From Megalonaias nervosa (lineage: Eukaryota; Mollusca; Bivalvia; Unionida; Unionidae), in the NCBI GenBank assembly GCA_016617855.1, contig JAECUM010004305.1, positions 106,570-170,569 of the forward strand: DNA of 64,000 nucleotides, given 5' to 3'. Shown here piece after piece: positions 59,688 through 64,000 of the stretch. Below the pieces are notes generated by a model. It searched no databases and was not told the origin of the DNA. It saw only the letters and a program-made list of their open reading frames with translations. How positions within the stretch are numbered: the stretch's first letter is position 1; each line of letters begins with the position of its first letter. Made by a program: the position numbers and the translations under genes.

Positions 59688-60559
59688 TAAATTGAAATTT
59701 TATAATGAACAAATTTGAATAAAAGAGATTATCTCAGTTATTCAGATTTCTTCATTATACAATTTCACGAATTTTGATAATTACACCAGTGTGGAAATAT
59801 GGTCTAAAAATCTAAGATTTCAGAAATTGAGATAATTAACTTGAAAAGAGTGGACAGATGAACAAATATTGGTATTCATCACCAATGTCCGTTATTTCAT
59901 ATAGCTGGCACTTCCTTTCGTGACGTGGTATATTTTTGCCCTTGCCCCTACTGGGAGTCTGTGATTACTCGCTATGAATTTGAGTAGAGGTAAATATGTA
60001 GGTATATCAATGAGATAATGAGTAATTTTCAAACTTCAGGTCTTGTTTAAAAATAAAATAGTGACTGCCTGTTGCTGAAGTCGCTTGTCCATTTCAATTT
60101 TGAATATACAATTCGCTTATGGTTTGGACAAATGTAACTTTTGGTATTTGGAGAGTTATTGATAAAGTCCTGATACAAGACAAATCAGAGTATTGTTAAC
60201 GCATTCAGTCCATTTGTAATTATGAACTACTCTCGACAATGTTAGAATTGTTTTTCTTGAATTTTTGTATTTTATTCATATTTTTCTCCTTTTATAATCG
60301 AGATATATAATCTAATCATGCGTAATTTAATGTAGACACTGATTGACTTTGCACACACTTCCTAATGAAAAAAATAAAATGTTTGGTTATCTACCTGAGA
60401 AATTCATTATGCGCGTTTTCATTTAGTTGAGTACTTTCAAAAACTACATTTCACAACCATCAAGCAATGTCGGTAAAATTGTAAGATTATAAGTTGTAAT
60501 TGCAAATCGATGAGGATGTGCAAGTTATGTATTCTTTTAAATATCAGATGCTATGCTTT

Positions 60560-62000
60560 TTCTTCGCTTGTTCACCGTGCTGTTTCCTGGCTTTAAAGAA
60601 CTTAATGCTTTGGCGAAAAAAATACTAAGAAAAAAGACACCAAAGTACTTAAGTTCATCACATACATAACTAGTATTTTCTCCTAGTGTAAATTTAAACT
60701 GACCAGTACGTGTACCAGATATTACTCTATGTTTAGTAATCTAATATTAAGTTTTCATAGTTTAACATACTCGTTAAAAGTGCTAAGATTGGCTTGTAAA
60801 GAATCTGTAACAGTACCGAAAATTATGGAGTCGTCTGCATATAATAAAATTAAGATTTCGAGATATGACGAAGCTTCAAAAACAATTCAATACACATTCA
60901 CTCAGAAGCATTGATTTTGTGGCAAGAAAATTTCAGATGGTTGCAAAAAAAAATGAGAATAATGCCACTAGCACCCCGCGCCAAACAAAATTAACAACAT
61001 TGCTAAACATGATAATAGAACTGAACAATTTTCTGTTTTTGAATGTTAGAAATTATTTTAAGGTACAGAGTGCAAATATATAATCTGTTGTCGAGTATTC
61101 AGTTAGATATTAGGCTTGGAGAAATCTAACAATTGTTATCGGGCTATAACGTTCGGACAGTCAAATCCCATCACTAGGCTTATACATAGATCTTGTGAGC
61201 CAAGGAGTTGGGATTATACCTGTCTCGAACATCGGGTTACAAATAAAAAATAAGAAGGCATCATTTTATATCTGAGACATAAGTGCTCTATTCATTAATT
61301 ATTTTATCATTTGACGGTGTCGTATTATTTTTATGAACTTTGGTTTGGTTCGATTTTGCGAGGATTAGCTTCATTTTTTTCAGCACATGATATGTTCTGC
61401 AAGACGACCAGTATGTCTGGTGGAAAAAGACCCCGGGAAGTACCACCGACCCACGGGAAACTTTGTTACATACCCAAGTTGGTCGAGCCGAGACTCTAAC
61501 TCACGCGGACGGAGGTGAGATTTGTGCGAGATTTGTAAAGGCATGCGCCTTAGACCACTTGGCTACACAGGGCTTTTAATGCATTTCAAGATCTCTTCCT
61601 CTTTGGTTGGGGAATTCATTATATCACCATAATTGCTCGTATCTGCATCAGCGTTGTCATCGTCACCGTATTTGCTTAAATCTTTAATGAATTCTTGAAG
61701 TGTATCTCATGTATTATTGATTCATGGCTTTTCTTTTCCAAACAATTTATAATCGCAAAGCCCTTGTGTGTTTTTCCTTTGAAGTTTTTGCTTAGTTGAC
61801 CTGTCTTGCTTGATTAAATTTACTTATGTAAAATTCATCATTTTTAGTGGGTTTTTTTAATGTTTTTGTTGCTGACTGAGATTTATGATATATATATTCC
61901 TAACTAAATGTTATTTTATGTTTGCACTTTGACACTAACGTCTGAACCAACGTTTATCTGAAATTTTATTATCATTACCACCATTTGTATCTGTTTTTTT
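60560..62000 (-). mobile_element. LINE C: reverse transcriptase fragment of a non-LTR retrotransposon
   Basis: On the minus strand the region 61590-61760 reads LQEFIKDLSKYGDDDN and TKEEEILKCIK, the linker before the RT. After a family 2 SINE (61373-61575) and degraded sequence comes ILLYADDSIIFGTVTDSL, with the active-site Tyr-Ala-Asp-Asp at 60830-60841. TFNEYVKT, FTLGENTSYVCDELKYFGV and a decayed end follow to about 60560. The organisation and wording match LINE A, so they are the same or sister families. Stops and frameshifts throughout. Confidence 0.7.
61373..61575 (-). repeat. SINE family 2, copy in LINE C
   Basis: It shares with 43471-43741 the words CAGCACATGATA/CAGCACAAGATA, CCCGGGAAGTACCACCGACC, CACGGGAAACTTT, ACATACCCAAGTTGG and GAGCCGAGACTC. 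A-box complement TTAGACCACTTGGC near 61550. No clear target duplication was found. Confidence 0.8.
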
Positions 62001-64000
62001 GTCGAAACGTTTCTCTCTCAGCTGAATCGTCAAATAAATTGGAGACTGAAAAACATATATTATCAGTAATTTATTTATTCGTTTGTTGTCGCTCTTTGAC
62101 GTTGTTATTTATTTCAGCAGTTTCATCAGAAGCATGTTTTTTGACAAAATGAATCTTATTTTGATTTCTCAAGCGATATTTTAATTTTTAAATACATTGT
62201 TAGGTTTTCAGTACACGTGAACTGAAGTGTAGTTGTAACAAAAGTGCGTTTGTGTAAAGTGCGTTAATTTCTGTTACCATGAAATTACCAATAGTCAATC
62301 ACAGAAATATTCCACAATGTTAATGCTCATGTGTTTGTGCCTTCACATCGTCCACCATCTGAGATACAAAGATTGTATCGCATCTGTTAGCAAGACAAAA
62401 TTGGTGTACCACAGATGAGCTATTATCACAAACCGTGATACCGCACTTTTTTTTGCTTGACATGTCCTAAGGTAAAAAATTTAAAACATGTTTACTATAC
62501 ATTACGCCTATGTGAGCTGTACAGTTCTTTTCTGGAACTATAGGCAATGATGTTGGTTGGTTGGCTGGGGTTTTAGACGCCAGATTTTCAGCAGCGACAA
62601 CGTGGATTGTCTTCTTCAAAGCATTAATATGGACGACTGAATGATTACATAAAAGAAGCATGTGTTGTGTGCTAAATCCTAACTAGGTAGCTAGTCTATT
62701 TGCGAACAAGAAAGGGACAAACCTTCCCGTGGCGGAGATATAAATTCTAATCTGATTTGGTTCTTTAACATACTTTTTGGAGAGAATTACATCAATTGCT
62801 CTGACATTGTAATTTTTTGTAATATGAACCAAGAAACGTATCTTGCAGTTTTCTCCGTCTAAACTTTAAAATCTGAGGGATTTCTCTGATTCTCTTACAA
62901 TGTGAGTAGCGCAAAATACTTGACATTTAAATCTTTAAATTCAAGTAAACAACCTTTCTTTATTTGGGAGGCTCCATAGAATAAAGTTTTCCGGGGGTGG
63001 GGCTGGGGTGGGCACATAATTTCTTGCTATGCCATTGAAACAGTTATAATTTGTATTACTTATTTTACGAAATATCTTAGGTGTAAGAGACAATTATGTC
63101 TGCATCTTCTGTTGGTCAGATTAAGCGCAACGGACCAGAACAAACTTGATTTTTTTCACTACTGGATCTTCGCCTCCAAGTCGCACAGAGTTTGTAAACA
63201 TCCTGCCCCCAAAATATCACACATATTTCGCAAACACGTGACACAAACTTATGAAATTACTCGGTGGAATATCACAAATAACCCCGTAAATACGAATACA
63301 AATGGGTGAACATGATCGTTCACAATCAAAAAGACAGAAGAATGGACAAAAAGTGGTTTCATTGATAAGGCTGGTTTAGTTCTTTAAATAAACATATGGA
63401 TATAAAACATCGAACCCAATTAGCAAATAAAAAATATTTGCCTGTTATAGGAAACATATAAAGTAGAAATTCTGACCATATTTACTATTGCTTTTGAATT
63501 TGTCTTTACATCAATACATCTACTCTCAGAACAAAAACATCATTTACATTATTATATGTGCATCCAACAGAAGAGTATTATCGCAAAAGCAAAAGTCCTG
63601 GAAAAGGATTGACTCTGTACTGACTGAAAAGAACTTCCAGAAATCAATAAAAAGACCTTTCTTTTTAACCGCTGAGTGGTGAAACTATCTCGAACATTTT
63701 TGAGCGATAATAAGATTTTCAAGATGTAAAATCGAAACCATTTTCACCAAGGACCAACAACATATCATAAGAAGATTTTTGATGAAAGCGCAATGTTCAA
63801 ATTGACCATTCCTTTAGGAGAAGTAGCACTAATAAGTTTTTCACGTTGAACGATATAGTAACCCAGATGCATGACCGATTGGCATCATTTTCATTTAGGT
63901 CCGACTAGATGTCATACAAAATCATTTTTGTGAAAACCCATATCGATATGACCATTATGTCAGAATTAGTAGTGATAACAAATATTTTGAAGATGTCCAC
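62001..64000. other. Intronic or upstream DNA, no gene seen
   Basis: AT-rich. No signal-peptide exon for the carbonic anhydrase was recognised on the minus strand, and the frames at 62467-62661 and 63112-63309 are short and featureless. A G-rich run lies near 62993-63013. Confidence 0.4.

Overview
The window looks like non-coding genomic DNA of a lophotrochozoan animal, most likely a mollusc. It is AT-rich, packed with dinucleotide and tetranucleotide microsatellites, tRNA-derived SINEs, 5'-truncated LINEs and old Polinton (Maverick) copies, and it has almost no long open frames. The assignment to mollusc is inferred from this repeat style and is not proven.

Host gene. The only host gene I can support lies on the minus strand: three exons of a secreted or membrane-type alpha carbonic anhydrase at 59455-59499, 33565-33594 and 14133-14297. 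They read in the correct order for the family N-terminus. All join in phase 1 with consensus splice sites, and they are separated by introns of about 26 and 19 kb. The zinc-binding part of the enzyme would lie beyond position 1, and the signal-peptide exon beyond 64000. Nearly everything else here is therefore intron content of this gene.

Layout. 1-6448: an AT-rich, decayed Polinton with integrase plus chromodomain, an HNH endonuclease on the other strand, protein-primed type DNA polymerase B and three unidentified fragments. 7.2-15 kb: SINE, microsatellites, a 0.8 kb dispersed repeat and carbonic anhydrase exon 3. 15.5-22.4 kb: a higher-GC block of decayed Polinton-like structural genes (capsid-like, core peptide-like, two adenain-type proteases, partly inverted). 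23.3-27.4 kb: a pogo/Tigger-like MITE and an A-B-A-B segmental duplication. 27.4-31.3 kb: a minus-strand LINE broken by a SINE and by a second copy of the 0.8 kb repeat. 33-42 kb: carbonic anhydrase exon 2, a long hairpin and SINEs. 42.1-44.3 kb: a plus-strand LINE with a SINE inside. 45-57 kb: minisatellites, SINEs and microsatellites. 59.4-62 kb: carbonic anhydrase exon 1 and a third LINE carrying a SINE.

Mobile DNA. Six full copies and one truncated copy of one tRNA-derived SINE family with (CA)n tails can be placed, several with target-site duplications of 9 to 12 bp. This gives a nested insertion history: LINE first, then SINE or the 0.8 kb repeat inside it. All transposon reading frames carry stops or frameshifts, so no element in the window appears autonomous.
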